NCBI RefSeq assembly: GCF_910596095.1
Contig: NC_056546.1
Coordinates: 26,314,925-26,378,924 of the forward strand
DNA from: Thunnus maccoyii
Taxonomy: Eukaryota > Chordata > Actinopteri > Scombriformes > Scombridae
DNA: 64,000 nucleotides
Direction: 5' to 3'
The notes under the pieces: generated by a model
What the model was told of the DNA's origin: nothing
What the model saw: only the letters and a program-made list of their open reading frames with translations
Database searches by the model: none
Shown: positions 26,095 to 39,126 of the stretch, piece after piece
How positions within the stretch are numbered: position 1 is the first letter of the stretch
How the letters are laid out: each line of letters opens with the position of its first letter
Made by a program: the position numbers and the translations under genes

Positions 26095-27395
26095 GTATAG
26101 TGTATGTATATTTATTTTCTTTTATTTCTGATCATTGTTGTTGAATCAGAGGCAAATATTTCAGTTTACATGCCCAGTTATAGTCTTAGTCAGAGTTTCA
26201 GTTAGTCAGTCATCCTAATGATGAGCAATCTCTTCATCCCTCTATCTCTAACCACCAAATCTCCTCATCTCTTTCCACCTGACTGGCTAAGATTGCTGCT
26301 GATCCTTCCCTCTTGATCTCTCCATCTCCAGACCTCCCTCCCTCTCTTCTCTCCTTCTGTCTTCTCACCGAGGCGGGATGGGGAATATTTCTTTAAGCTC
26401 CCTTTTCTCTCTTCTTCTTTCAGGAAACTCTGACTGCGGGGCTGTTTTGCTGGCTTTCAATAAACTCTTGGATCCTGCGCCTCTCTGAGAAACCACAGCT
26501 TCGATTACACAAAATGAAGCACCACACAACCCTGGGCAACCGAAAGGTGTTTTCAATAATTACTTATTATATGTGTTTGGCGAATCAGAAACATCTGCGG
26601 CGAATTTGACTGAAAGAGCCCCAAAACATTCCTAAAATAGGAGTGACGCACGCAGGCTCTGAGACACACACTGTCTCTCACACACATGCACACACACTGG
26701 AGGGCTACACTGTGCCATTGTCAGTATGGGTCTATTTGCGGGCTGTTTTTTTAGCTGGCCTCAGCTGCGGAAATGAATATCAAATGTGGTTCTGCTCCCA
26801 TAAATCAAAACCGTTTGCCGTGTTCTGACTTTCTTTCCCCCGTTTAAAGTCAATTCGCAAGGGCAGTGTGCATTACACTTACACCCCACGGCTTAACTCT
26901 TTCCTCTGAAACAGTCACAGAGGAGTGTTCAGGAGCTGGGGGTTAAGAAGACGTAGAGGGGGGGAGGGGGGATATCAAAGCTTGTTTTGAATGTACAGGC
27001 GTTTGAATGCGTATCATGTATTATGTATGGTAACAAGGAGGCTGAAGGGGGAACATTCAATACTGAAAGTGTGGGAAATGAAAGGTATGATGAAGACAGA
27101 AGGAATGACATATAATGAAAAATGACTTTATGTTGTACTCCCAGTATGAATAATGTGAATCTCTTGCTTTCTATTTTTCTTCTTGGTATTAGAAAGCATT
27201 CTTTCTGTTCCTCTGAGAATGGTTAGCCACATCTTTTCAAACTTTTGGTTAATACTGTCTGGGGTATGTCTTATGATTGGACTTGGCTTCGTGGTTAAGA
27301 TTAGAATTTGGTTTAGGTTAGGGTAAGGGTCAAGTTTAGGGCTACGGTGTAGGGGCATGTGAATTTTTATGATCTAATCTGAAGAATTTGTATTA
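26095..27395. other. intergenic, possible conserved non-coding DNA
   Basis: The stretch 26380-26830 is balanced in composition, AT-rich in patches and free of repeats, and looks like conserved non-coding sequence rather than coding DNA. I see no long frame in it. A weak copy of repeat family A (TTAGGTTAGGGTAAGG) is at 27295-27350. No gene is seen. Confidence 0.3.
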
Positions 27396-27398
27396 CAG

Positions 27399-29112
27399 CC
27401 TGGTCACACCAGCAAAATCAGCAGGGGCGAAGTAAACCGATGCTAACTGTTGTCGAGTTTGGTGAACTTTGATGCACAAATTTGCGAGAGGATAACCTGC
27501 CTCACAAAAGAACAATGGTTTGCAGACAGTTATGAGACAGGAATTGATGATACAAATACGTTTTAAATAAACTGTGTGAACTTATTTTTCCGTTAGCAAC
27601 CAAGCTAAAGAGCTTGCTAAGTGTCAACTTGTTAGCTTGGAGAGCTTCTTTTTCCACTTCAATAAAACTCTTCATTAAATCAAATGTTGTACACTTTTGA
27701 GAACGAAATGCCAAAGCGTTGCAAAGAGTCCTGTACAGAGAAAATAGAAATAAGCTTGAAAAGCTACTGTTACTGTTAGTGCTAACCATAGGCACCTGGT
27801 TACGTTTTAAAATGGGGGAGCAAACTTGGAAAGGTACATAATTGGTGTGGGGGTCTGGGGGTCCTCCGCTGGAAAAAAAAATTGTAATTTAAAACTAATT
27901 TCCTGCATTTCTGCACCACCTAACCTCATGGATTAAGTCACTTGCACTAGTCTAAATTAGTTTGATTGAGGGTGCTATGAAAACCAAGAATGCATCAAGA
28001 ACAGTTTATAATTGGGTGGATCAGGACAGGAAATCATTATTAGAAGAATGGCTATTTCATATTTGAAATTATATTTTAAAAAAACATTATGTAGTCTAAT
28101 ATGGAGGAAGAATGCAGGCTACTTGGCTACAAGGACAAACAATTTATATGAATGAAATATCCTTACAACACATCACAATATGATTTGGACAATTAAACCT
28201 GGTTAAACAATGTTAAACGTGAGGGTTGCTATCCTCAATAGTCACAAGGCCATCCTCAAAGTCTAACAATTGCAACACAGTACAAACAATTTGGATGAAT
28301 GAAATGGCCTCACAACAACTATCTAATTCCAATCCCACCTGTTTATTTTACACACAGGTTCTACAGGTAGCTATTCTCAATAGCCACGTTACACTTAAAA
28401 GAGCCGACTCTGATTCAGCTCCCTTGCGATCCGATCAGCGAGTCCGATCAGCGAGTAGGTTAGGTGGGTGGGCTGCCAAAGTTAGCTAACATTGCCGTGC
28501 AAATCGGTTCAGCATTTCAGCGACAGTACAATCCTACTTTTAGCTAAGTTAAAGTTTGACTGGGGTCAGTGAGCCAAGCAGGTTCATTTAAGATATGCTA
28601 GCCTAGCTTTTCCCTTGTTCTATTAGTCAATGATCGCAGTTAGGCTTAATGGCATGTTTCTCACCTTTGTAAACAGTCAGACTCCAGTGTGGATTGACTG
28701 ACTATGATTGACAGCTAATGCATGCTGTGGCAAACGATCAGCGACAGGTTCGACTGAACCAACTCAATGTGTCCAAAAATATGTGATTTTTTTTATTACT
28801 TGTTTTTGTCAGTTGCTGAAAATAGTAAAACGATCATCGATATTGGCTTCTCATATATAATCACCTGATTGCGGGGACTGTATGGTGATTTTTAAAAAGT
28901 TGAGTAGCAAAACCATAACTTTGATCCCCCAAATTAAATAATGATGGGGATGCATTTGCACCACTTGCTTATGTTATCAGCTGGATACCATGTTAGTAAT
29001 TAGCTTAGCTTGACTGTGAGTAGTAAATGTGTCAGCGAACTAGGAGCACATATTTTACAAAGATGGGTGAATAAATTTTTCTGTTCTACTTTCTGGTGCG
29101 ACCAGGCTTTTA
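27399..29112. mobile_element. possible DNA transposon with CCTGGTC inverted ends
   Basis: The left end reads GCCTGGTCACACCAG at about 27399-27414. The right end, at about 29096-29112, is close to its reverse complement (CTGGTGCGACCAGGC). The interior is non-coding and contains internally similar segments near 28110-28240 and 28240-28390, with the phrase 'caatagtcac/caatagccac'. No target-site duplication is clear, so the ends are an inference. Confidence 0.45.
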
Positions 29113-29652
29113 GGTAATGGAAGACATCATTGCTGATCTTTATGGGGTCCACTATGTCCACTACTATGTGTGTGTGTGTGTGTGTGTGTGCGCAGGTGAA
29201 GGAGGGTGTATCCTGAAAGCGCCGGAGGTCCTGGACTCGGCTTTTCCTCTGCTTTTCTGGGATTAGAGGGGATCCAACGCTGTCCAAATCTTATCCTAAC
29301 CTACTGGCCAGGCCAAACCAACACACACACTCCAGATCAAGCTGTGGGACAATAGACCTGGCCGTCTGTTGGTTTAACAGGTCTGGGTGCTTGCTAAAGG
29401 GGGATTGGGGAGGCCTGCTCTGATGTCCAAAGGGAGGGTAGGGTGAGGGAGGGGGTGAAGCATTGCCTAAGGGGAATGTGTGTGTGACTGTGTGTGTATG
29501 TGTGTTCAAGTAGGGCAGGGTGGAGAGGGGTCACATAAGGCCGTGTATTTGAGAGTGTATGTTTGGGACGCTGGAATGTGAGGGAGGAGAGAGGGGACAT
29601 GCAGCAAGGGACATCCCATTAATACCAGACCTAATCTCCACCCTGAGCACTG

Positions 29653-29655
<3 letters not shown>

Positions 29656-29701
<46 letters not shown>

Positions 29702-29720
29702 CGAGAGAGAGAGAGAGAGG
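29656..29720. repeat. (CA)n-(GA)n microsatellite
   Basis: An approximately 43-bp perfect CA run is followed by a GA run. It flanks the inverted copy of repeat family A. Confidence 0.95.
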
Positions 29721-29724
29721 TTTA

Positions 29725-29935
29725 CTTAAGTCACTTTTGGGGTATTTACATAGACTTACATTCATTTCCTGAAGACTTACCCTAACCCTGACCATAACCA
29801 CTACTTACCTAAACCTAACTCTTTCCCTAACCTTATCCACTGACCCAAAAATCAGTGGGGACACAGCTTTTTTTTTCCCCAATTGGACAAGCCATCCCCA
29901 TCAACTGGTCTTAAGTCTGGTTTGTGTCATAGTCA
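29725..29935 (-). repeat. dispersed repeat family A, copy 3 (inverted)
   Basis: Read on the minus strand, it shares the TTAGGG-like core, the 'gggtcagtgg' and 'ttggggaaaa' phrases and the 'aaaccagacttaagaccagttgat' series with 16018-16190. It is flanked on both sides by CA runs (29656-29698 and 29937-29962), which suggests that the microsatellites are part of the element. Confidence 0.65.
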
Positions 29936-30292
29936 TACCCACACACACACACACACACACTCACACTCACACACACAGTGAGACTGACAGACAGACAGCC
30001 AGACAGAAGGCAGGGGGATAAAGTCCATGTTTTCACAAACTGAAATGGAAAGGAACAGGAAATGTTTTTATTCCACTTGATATAACCGACACCTACCCTC
30101 ACAGAATCACAAATGAAAGAAAAACGAGTATACAAGATCATTAACATAAGTGTTACAAGATTTAACTGCTTATGTTCCACAAGTCAAATGTGACAATGTT
30201 TTGGTATTTGAAAATTATAATTCATACATACATATACAGTGCACTCAAACACACTGTGGACTGAGTGAGTTACTTTTTTAAGAAGACTAACA

Positions 30293-30690
30293 CTGTGTCT
30301 GAAATCACTCCTTCATTCATTCATTCATTCATTCACTACTTCCTATATAACTGACACTCAACAGTTTACTTAGTAGTGAGCAGTAAATTGAGATTTGGGA
30401 CACATACTAATCATCATCAGTTTGCGTCATCGCTGTCAGATGTAGAGCAGCACAACAGTAATTTTCATGTTTGTAAAATGCAGTGCATTGGGGATTGTTA
30501 GCAGAAAGAAGTGAACATGTCATGGACACTACTTTTTTGTTCAATTGTGGGTTTTTTATGGAATTATATAGTGGATATATTTATACACTTAGAATTCAGA
30601 CACTCAAATAAAATGGAGCAGGGTAGATATAGTGCACTATATAGTAAATAAGTAGTAAATAGGGAGTGATATCGGATACATGCAGCCTAA
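30293..30690. mobile_element. MITE-like element with about 20-bp inverted ends
   Basis: The left end 'gtgtctgaaatcactcc' (30293-30311) pairs with the reverse complement of 'ggagtgatatcggatacatg' (30663-30682), with about 15 of 20 matches. The pair encloses an (ATTC)n run (30312-30336) and AT-rich non-coding DNA. Confidence 0.55.
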
Positions 30691-30699
30691 CAGGTAACA

Positions 30700-31685
30700 G
30701 TGTTGTCTGACACGTTAATACTGAACTCACAATTGAATGTTGTTTTCTGCCTTGCATGAAATACACACACGCTCTGGATTTTGTTTTCTACACCATGGCC
30801 AGTCATGCATGCGTAGATTTCAGTGAATTCCTTGTGTGTGGATACATAATTTGAACCCAAAGACAGCCAATTAGAGACTGTTACATTCAATGTCAATAAC
30901 TAATAAGATGATTACTATACATATGATCAAAATTTGGGTTTAACATAATGAAAATCTCAAGGATTATAATTAATAACTAAATATTGTTTGTTTATCTGCA
31001 ACAATAAATAAAATATCCCTCTTAAAGTTTCAATTCCTGATCTTTATGCTCAAAAATCCAAAATTTGCCACTAGTTCCTCAATTGAATCATTGTCACACT
31101 ACTTTAGACTCACACTGCTTCGTCACTTTCAAATGTGCTGCTTTTCATACAAAGCCAAAATAAGAGTGATAAATTGCATCAAAGCTTTTTTCATATGTCG
31201 AACATTTGCATTGAGTTATGATGGGTTAACAAAGTTTTAAAGAAGGCTTATTTCCCATCAGCTATTTCCCAAAGTAAAACTTTTTAACGCACATGTGAGT
31301 GTGGATGGTCAAATAAATTCCAGATTGCACCTTTAAACTCCATTCAGTGAAAATGACTGCTTCGCCCGCACCGTGCTGTCAGGCTTCATAAATTTCCCCT
31401 GAAAGCATGTTCTTTGCATGCAGCCTAATGTGTTTAAGCCCCAAGTCTGGGCAACATGTGCAAGCAAGTGCCTACTTCTACCCATGCACACACACACACA
31501 TACACACACACACACACACATACATACACACAGAGCTGTAACCCCCCACCCCAAGCCCAGCTTTAGCTTATTAAGATGGGCAGATTTACAGCTGATGTTG
31601 AGCCATAATTGGCGGTTTCACCAGGAGTGATAATACAGCAGTGTCAGCCCTACGCTCTTTAATTAAACTGGAAATTATCTGCTGG

Positions 31686-31757
<72 letters not shown>

Positions 31758-34040
31758 AAGTGTGTTGGTCTTTTTTAATGCTTACAGTACATATGAGTGT
31801 GAATGTCAGTCAGCGAGACTGTATCTAAGCATGTGTGCATTCGTGTGTGTGTGTGTGTGTGCATATACAGTAGGAAATGACAGAACCCCTGTGATATGAA
31901 GTTCCATAGAAATGTTTGTTGTAGCTCCAGCTCTGTGAGCTGAGAATGGCAACAATAACAACCCCCTCAGTACTGGAAGGAATGATGTCAGCCTCTCCCC
32001 TCCCTTCACACACTCACACTCACACTCACACACACACACAAACAACCGACACCCCCTGGATCGCTCACATCAGACACTGGCGGAGCATACCAAGCTACCT
32101 TAGCCAGTCCTTACAAAACACAACTTCCTTCGCTTTGCTCTCCAGTCCTTCCTCGCACCCTATGCTGAATAGCCACATTCATTGCCATCTGCAGCAATAC
32201 ATAAAACACTATTAATAAAACAGAAAGGGCCTGCTGAGTGACACCTGCCCAGCCTTGCCAATGTACACTTAAGACTGCTTCAGCACCAAGTGTTATCTTA
32301 GTCAGCCCTCTGGAAGGTGTCATAAAAAATATGTTAGAGTTTAAAAATATAGGAAAAATAAAGATCCTGGAGGGTAATTTGTGTGTAGCTGGAGGAGGAT
32401 AGTTGTACCGTAGCTCTAAGGCAGGGCAGGGCAGGATGGCAGGGCAACAAGTATAACAGTATCTACAGCCAGGTGTGAGTGCATGGACTGCAGGTTATAA
32501 ACACCAAGCGATAGCCAGGCTGTATGTAGGGCAGAGAAGAATGGTGCTACATAGAAAGCCAATGGAATAATACCAGTGGGATGACTTCAGTGAGCTGCTG
32601 CAGCATGGAGCCAATGGAAAATAAAGCTGCGCCATGCTAGTGGAAGTGCCAGAGAAGAGAGAAGAGGAGGAACTAGAAGGATGAGGATGAAGAGACCATG
32701 GTGAGGGGTAAAATGGGTAGGACTTAAACGGGTTAGAAAAAGTGTGTTTGCTTTTTGTTCTATCAAACAGCACTTATACAGCAGTTATTGCTACAGTGAG
32801 TTTTGCAGAAAAAAATAACTTTAAATAAGCAAAGTTTTTATTTTACATTTTCAAACCTGTCAAAATGAAAACAGAAGGAAAATGTAAATTTTAGTGATTT
32901 GTCCTTTTGTCGTTCCCTCAGTCCATCCAAATCAAGTTACCACATCTTCATAGATATTTGACGTTACATTTTGTAATAGCATAAATTCATGTACACATGC
33001 ATGTGGTGTCAGTTCCCTGTTTAACAAATGATTTTCACTCACAAAACTGCAGATCAATTTGTAAGTTCCACAGTTTCTTGCATGCTAATACATGGGTCGC
33101 GAATATGGTGTTTCTCTCCTAAGGGAAGGCAGAAGGAAATGATCTTGTCTTCAAATAATGTCCAAGTCTCAAATAACAGCACAAATATCAAAAAATATTG
33201 AGGGGCGTTGTATTTGCATTTACTGTTAGAGTCTCTTCTATTTGCTGTTTTTGTAGCGCTATTAATTAGATATAAATAAAACCCGACACTTCCTGTACAT
33301 GTTTCAAATTAAAACCTTGCCAGGAACAGGAGGGATTTTAATGGCTTTTAATGTGAAACATTAGCGCAGGAAGTGGTGAGTTTCATTGACAGTAAGTTAG
33401 CCACACTTGAAAACCAGCTTAAAGGGAAGCAACTGGAAATAATGAGTGAATAAAAACAGTATTTGTCATAGAGAAGAGAACATCAAAGCAACAGAGCGGC
33501 TGTTGTATTGATGGAATCAGTGCTGTTGAAATGTTCACTACACAAAGTTTATCAAGACAAGTAAACACAGAAGAAGTGTTGGGTTTTTATTGACAGAAAA
33601 GATCATCAAGAGCAAATTACTCTCAGTAATTTACTAAATTACTCTCTTACTAAATTGTTATTTTAAAAAAAAACACTTAAAACTGTTTCATTGATTGATG
33701 AAGTCAGACAATAAATGACATTTGCCTGTGTTCTATTAAACTATTTTCAATTTACAGTCGTAATAAGGCTACATTAAAATAAGTGAACAGGGGTGGAAAG
33801 ATAAAGATCACTTTTTCAACTTTTTGACAGGCTGGCTGATATTTTACACACACTAGGCTACCATCCGTGCCATCCATCAACGCTTTGCTCTCATTGAAAT
33901 ACATGGGATATTGTGAGTTTTTTTTGACAGATCACAGATTCTGGCATATCACAGAGTCTAAGCAGCACTATGCAGCACCTGTAAGTCCACTTGCCTCCCT
34001 GCCTGTAACCACAGGCGAGGACGGGGGGCTGCAGAGTTTT
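30700..34040. other. intergenic, microsatellites; some non-repetitive blocks
   Basis: CA/GT runs lie at 31485-31530, 31690-31749 (about 60 bp), 31842-31861 and 32008-32040. The blocks at 31370-31470, 31560-31680 (with TTTAATTAAA) and 33290-33410 are balanced and non-repetitive, and could be conserved non-coding. No exon is recognised. Confidence 0.35.
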
Positions 34041-34047
34041 CCCAGGC

Positions 34048-34203
34048 TCAGCCAAGGTGAATATAAAGGCCAGTCTGTTCGCTCTCTGCCTGCATCTTCT
34101 GCTCCATCTCTTTGAACTGGGCGGTCATGTCAGCAGCTCCCTGCCCCCAGCCACCATACCGCCCTTCATGTGCCCACGGGGAGCGATAGGCTGGGCGCCG
34201 ACA
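34048..34203 (-). CDS. candidate 3'-terminal coding exon, unknown protein
   Basis: I do not recognise this protein. The minus strand holds about 50 codons ending in TGA at 34048. Their composition is strikingly protein-like: many GAG, CAG, ATG and AAG codons and an amphipathic charged stretch 'MTAQFKEMEQKMQAESEQTG' just before the end. CAG trinucleotides near 34195 and a TTAG near 34225, after a pyrimidine/purine-alternating run, could be splice acceptors. Further upstream the frame runs into CA repeats, so only this part is a candidate. No partner exon was found on the minus strand. It might equally be conserved non-coding DNA with a chance open frame. Confidence 0.22.
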   Translation of the reverse strand, partial: CRRPAYRSPWAHEGRYGGWGQGAADMTAQFKEMEQKMQAESEQTGLYIHLG

Positions 34204-34710
34204 GATCCACACAACACCCAGGACTAATGCACGTACACACACACACTTATACTGTACACTCACACACACACACACACAGGCCCGGTTGTACCCTGTCTGA
34301 CTACATGAGATGTTGATACTGGCATGTGCGGTACACATAAGACAAAGAGAGGGAGGAGGAATATGGACCATTGCCAATATGTTTGCATTGAGCACATATA
34401 GACATTTACAGGCACAAAATTTGAGCCACACCAGGCCACTGCAACAATCAACTTCTTAAAATATAAAATCCTATATCCTACAACCTCTGTGTACCCATAC
34501 AATCATTAGAGCAAGATTAATACTGTTGGCTAGCTTCTCAATTTCAGCTTTTATAAGCAATATAACATTTGTTTTGAGTGAGCCAAACAACAAAATGAAT
34601 TGTTGGCTTTTACCTAGAAAGCATACATGTCTGTGTGCTCAAAAACACTCACTGCAAGCAAACAAATCAGGTAACATCACATCCGTCACTTCTTGCTTGT
34701 AAAGACACAT

Positions 34711-35571
34711 TGACCACGTTTCCATGTACACTATTATTCTGAATATGACAATATTCCGAGTTTGATGTAAACAGCATATTCCGTTTAGATATTTCAAATT
34801 AAGCCATATTCTGAATGTAGCATTTTCCCTTTAATACACGTGGGATATGCCGATATTTAAAAGCATTCTTTAGACATGTGTACAGCACATTCGGACTATG
34901 TGTCGCAATTGGGGTTTTTACCGCCGTTTGCAACACACGGCCTCTTGCAACATACGGCCTCTTGCCTGTTTACGGTCAGCTCTGTGCGTTGTAAACAAAC
35001 CAACTAGCCAAAAGTTCGCAAGGCTAGGATAGAGATGCACGATGGGCCGGTTGTGTAACGCACCCCTGCGCAGGCAAAATGACATATGCTGGAGCAGGAA
35101 GGCAGACAGAGGAGAGCAATGAGAGGAGAGTGGAGAGCTGTTTGGGGCGGACTGGAAAAACACAGCGCAATTTCTCCATGACGGGACAGAGGGTATTGGT
35201 TATTATCCTGACGTACAGCCTCAATGACTCAAAAACACTCAGCAGTGTGGTAAACATCATGGGACAACCTAGATACTGGATGTGCCTGTAACTATACATT
35301 CATAGTATCAATCATATCAGTATCGCTTATAAATATCAGGCAGCAGCTCACTAATGTTTTTCACCTTACTGGTTTACTTCATTGCCTGCGGCGATCTCGT
35401 GTTTTCCGTTCCCACTGGAGCAGAGGGAAACCTTGAAAACGCTCTGCATGTAAACAGGAATATTAGCAGAGTATTCATTTCCATTAATCCATGTAAACAG
35501 CTTAGTAGGAATGTTGTCTTTTTTGGAATAAGGGCAAAAACCGGAATATTTTGTGCATGTAAACATAGTCA
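34711..35571. mobile_element. non-autonomous DNA transposon with long diverged inverted ends
   Basis: The left end begins TGACCACGTTTCCATGTACA. The reverse complement of the right end begins TGACTATGTTTACATGCACA, and similarity continues through an 'atattccg' block on each side. The interior, about 860 bp in total, has CpG-containing stretches but no transposase frame. The superfamily is not assigned because no clear target-site duplication can be read. Confidence 0.6.
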
Positions 35572-35574
35572 CTG

Positions 35575-38500
35575 TGTAAATAAGCAACCTGTAATGTTCC
35601 TCCAACAATGAAAGGGATTCAGTAAGTCTTAACTTGAGAAGGGCACCACTCTGTACCATTTTGATTAAAAAAAAAGTTTGCTTTTTGCTGTTCAAAAAGA
35701 CCATCAGACTGCTGTTTACTAAATGATATAGGGTTAAGTGAACGACAGCTAATTCTAGCTAACGCACGTAAATACTTTACAATAACTTTTACAGCTTAAT
35801 CACTTAAATAGAGATCTCCGGACATTCAGTGCAGAGCAGCAGCTTGTCGTTAGCATTAGCTTAGCAGCTAAAGGGGACACAGTGCTCAACACCAGGATCA
35901 GTTTAGGTTTCTGATATCTCTAGCTTGAACTGTCAGACATAACTTGCCAGCAGTTTCTCATTTTGATATTAAGTAGACAACTCCATAGCGTTCACTAATA
36001 AATATATTTCCACTTTTGACTGTAATGATCAGAATAATGAAGAAGTAATTTTAGAAACCGTATCACAGTAAAGCAGCTATTACCACTAAATGTGAGCTAC
36101 ATTAAGTTGACATGGTTTCCTAGATACTAAATTTTCAAGTTCTTTCATGTTGACTTCCATCATAATTTCCTAAAGCTTCTTATTTGTTTAGTGTAATCAA
36201 AAATCAAAACAAATATACTGTATGTCTAAGAGAACGTGCTCATATCAATTGTCATATCATTTTTATATTAATTTGTAGCACTCAACAGTTGTACATTTTT
36301 TACAGTAACACTGCACACAGGCAAGTTTATACACCAAATAGTCAGGACATGCTGTCATTTTTGATACACAAACACACTAATAGAAACACTAGAAAGAAAA
36401 GGTTACGCATTCATTCATTAAAAAACATGTTGAAATATGCTCACACACGCCAAGCGTCTTTGCCTAGACAAACACAAATACACAAGCAGCTACACATGTA
36501 CACATTCTCGCTGATGCACTAAAAACTAACACTAATCAGACCCTCATTTTCCGGCCGCAGTGACGTTAAGCTGGCCATGCAGGTAGAGCACACAATCACA
36601 CTGGCAGAGGATCAGACAGCCGGCTTCCAAAGGTCACAATTCTGTTATTTATACAATCCATATCTGACTCATACTGTGATTGTTACGCAGTGAGCAAAAC
36701 AGACACAATGGACGCATTATAAATCATTGGGTCCATATTAAGTATTTGGAGGATTTATGAAACACACCTGGCTCATGCCAAAATGAAGATTATGGTGTTT
36801 GTCGTAGCAACAAAGCAGCAAATACACAAGTCATGGTGTCCGGAGGCTAGTGCATGCATGTGTTTGAGCGAGGGTGTGTTTATTTCAGTGTCTATTATAG
36901 AAGAAGCAGATGTTTCAAACTACAATGATCAAATTCAGAGATGTGAAACTTATGTGTGTTTATCTGCGCATGCAAGCTGTATAACTGTTCATGGGAAAAG
37001 ACAGCAACAGTAAAGGAGACAACTGTGAAAGCAAGATAAATACACACTGGTATTAACAACATATAAAAACTCTCCTCTCTCTTTCTGTCTCCCTCTGATG
37101 AGTTCAGGTCAATCCAGCCAAGAATGCTGCTTGGCTCAGACTCTCAGGAAGGACCCTTTTAGAGATTCTGGCCCTCCATCAGGTCACACACTCTTCCTCT
37201 TCCAGAAGGCCCTGCGCACACATAAATCAAACAATCTCCCAGTGCTCCCCCCATTATTTGTGACATCTATCTGGATGGGCATGCATGCAGTGGAGGATGT
37301 GGTCGTTCACCAGGCCCCGCTAGGCCAGAATCCCGGGCCAGAGGAGAGGGGCGGAGGCTGGGATTTAAACAAAATCTCTGGCCTGGATGATAATACTCCC
37401 CATGTTGTTTTTTCCTTTGACAAATGAAAGCCTTAAAACTTGCTGTGAAGATATAGGAAGTTGCAGTAGTTAGGGGGTTATAAGTCCAAGTTTCCTGGAA
37501 GTTATGGGAAACTGCAATAGTTTGTTATAAAGTTTTAAGTACAAGTTTCCTGGCTATAAAACAAGGGAAAAGAGTACATTCATGTGCACCTATACAATAC
37601 ACTCACACAGACACTGACTCATACAACAAGTTGCATATCTGACCCAAGAGACCGTAAATGAAGAGTGAAGTACTGCAAATCCCTTAAATCCACTGTAATT
37701 TCCAGGAAGACTGTGTTTGTGTGTGTGTATACGTATGTGTGTGTGATTGGAGTTGGCAAAGTAGCCAGGCTGTTGGAGGGATGTTTAATTAGCTTAAGGT
37801 GGTGCAGCAGGGAAGACAGCCAACTGGCCTTACACACCCTTGTCCTCGACACACATGCACTTGTAGACACTCCACTTCTTAAGTGCATCTGGCTCTTTGG
37901 GCTGAGCACAGTGCTCAGTACATGAAAAAAGTTTCCAGCTGCCACCTGCTGCTGTGCTCACTTTTCATTACTCCTGAGCGAGAACGCACAGCACAAATTA
38001 CAGCAACCAGCAACCTTTCATTTACTTTTACTTTCTTTCAGAACTTAACAAAGCCAGTGTTGTGACCTTTATTTACCCCTTAAACATACATATATAATAT
38101 TTAATACAGACAAGCATACATGTACTGTATGCATGTCTGTATTGTATTACCATGCTTCACCAAACAACAGGTAAACACACACAAACCTGGAAACTTCTCT
38201 GTAGTGCGTCATGGTAAAAAGCATTACCACACCACAAAACACAGTAATATGTTTTTTTTAACAACTTTTTTTAGTAACAACTAGTGCAAGAGATTACAAT
38301 TTGAAATTCAGTAATTACAACTTGTTTGCCATCTTACAGGTAGTTTGATGGAGGGTTGATATCAGTTTGGTCTCTGTATTTTCATTGGACAGACTGGTCC
38401 GGTACGTGCTAGCTTGTGGCGGATGGAGGTATGGGGATGTGGTTAGAGTTGTAAGCTGTGAGAACAATGCAGCTTGACTGACAGGATGAGACTTTTCAAG

Positions 38501-39086
38501 TAGTCACCGCTGCAGACTGGCTGCTTGTTAAAACACAACGTCTCGTATTGCTTTTCTACACAAGTTAAATGAGGATGATGTAACGTGGGTGTGGAGGCTC
38601 TGGAGGCACCTTTAATGGAGCTGATGGCTGAGAACTGAAAGTTAAGTAACAAGTAATTAACTGATTACTTTTGCTGTTGAGTTGTCAGTTAAGTATTGTT
38701 ATTACTTTTTAATGAGTAATATGTAATATGTAAGGGATTACATTTTTCAAGTAATTTGCCCAACATCAGTTATTCATTTGAATAGGACATTTATTGCTTT
38801 CCTTCTGTGACCAATGAAAGAAAAACAGTGTAAATCCAGAAAAATTGGAAGGACTTCTCTCTTGATGTAGACTAATTCATATGAACTACAGAACCAGTCA
38901 AAAGTCTGAACACACCAAAGTGTGTATATATACCTATAAAGCTTTTGCACTGCTGTACAGTGTGTCTGATGAGCTTTCAAACTGAACTTCTTGGATTAAA
39001 TTTCATTTTATGTAGCAACATGATCACAGCCCATAGCGTTGCTTTATCATGGTGCTACTTTCAGTGCAACACTCTCCTCCCCCTCC

Positions 39087-39126
<40 letters not shown>

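Noticed and set aside
36545-36700. Frame reading 'SDVKLAMQVEHTITLAEDQ', faintly like a histone-fold end
   Set aside because: It is short, with no splice partners; the resemblance is too weak to call.
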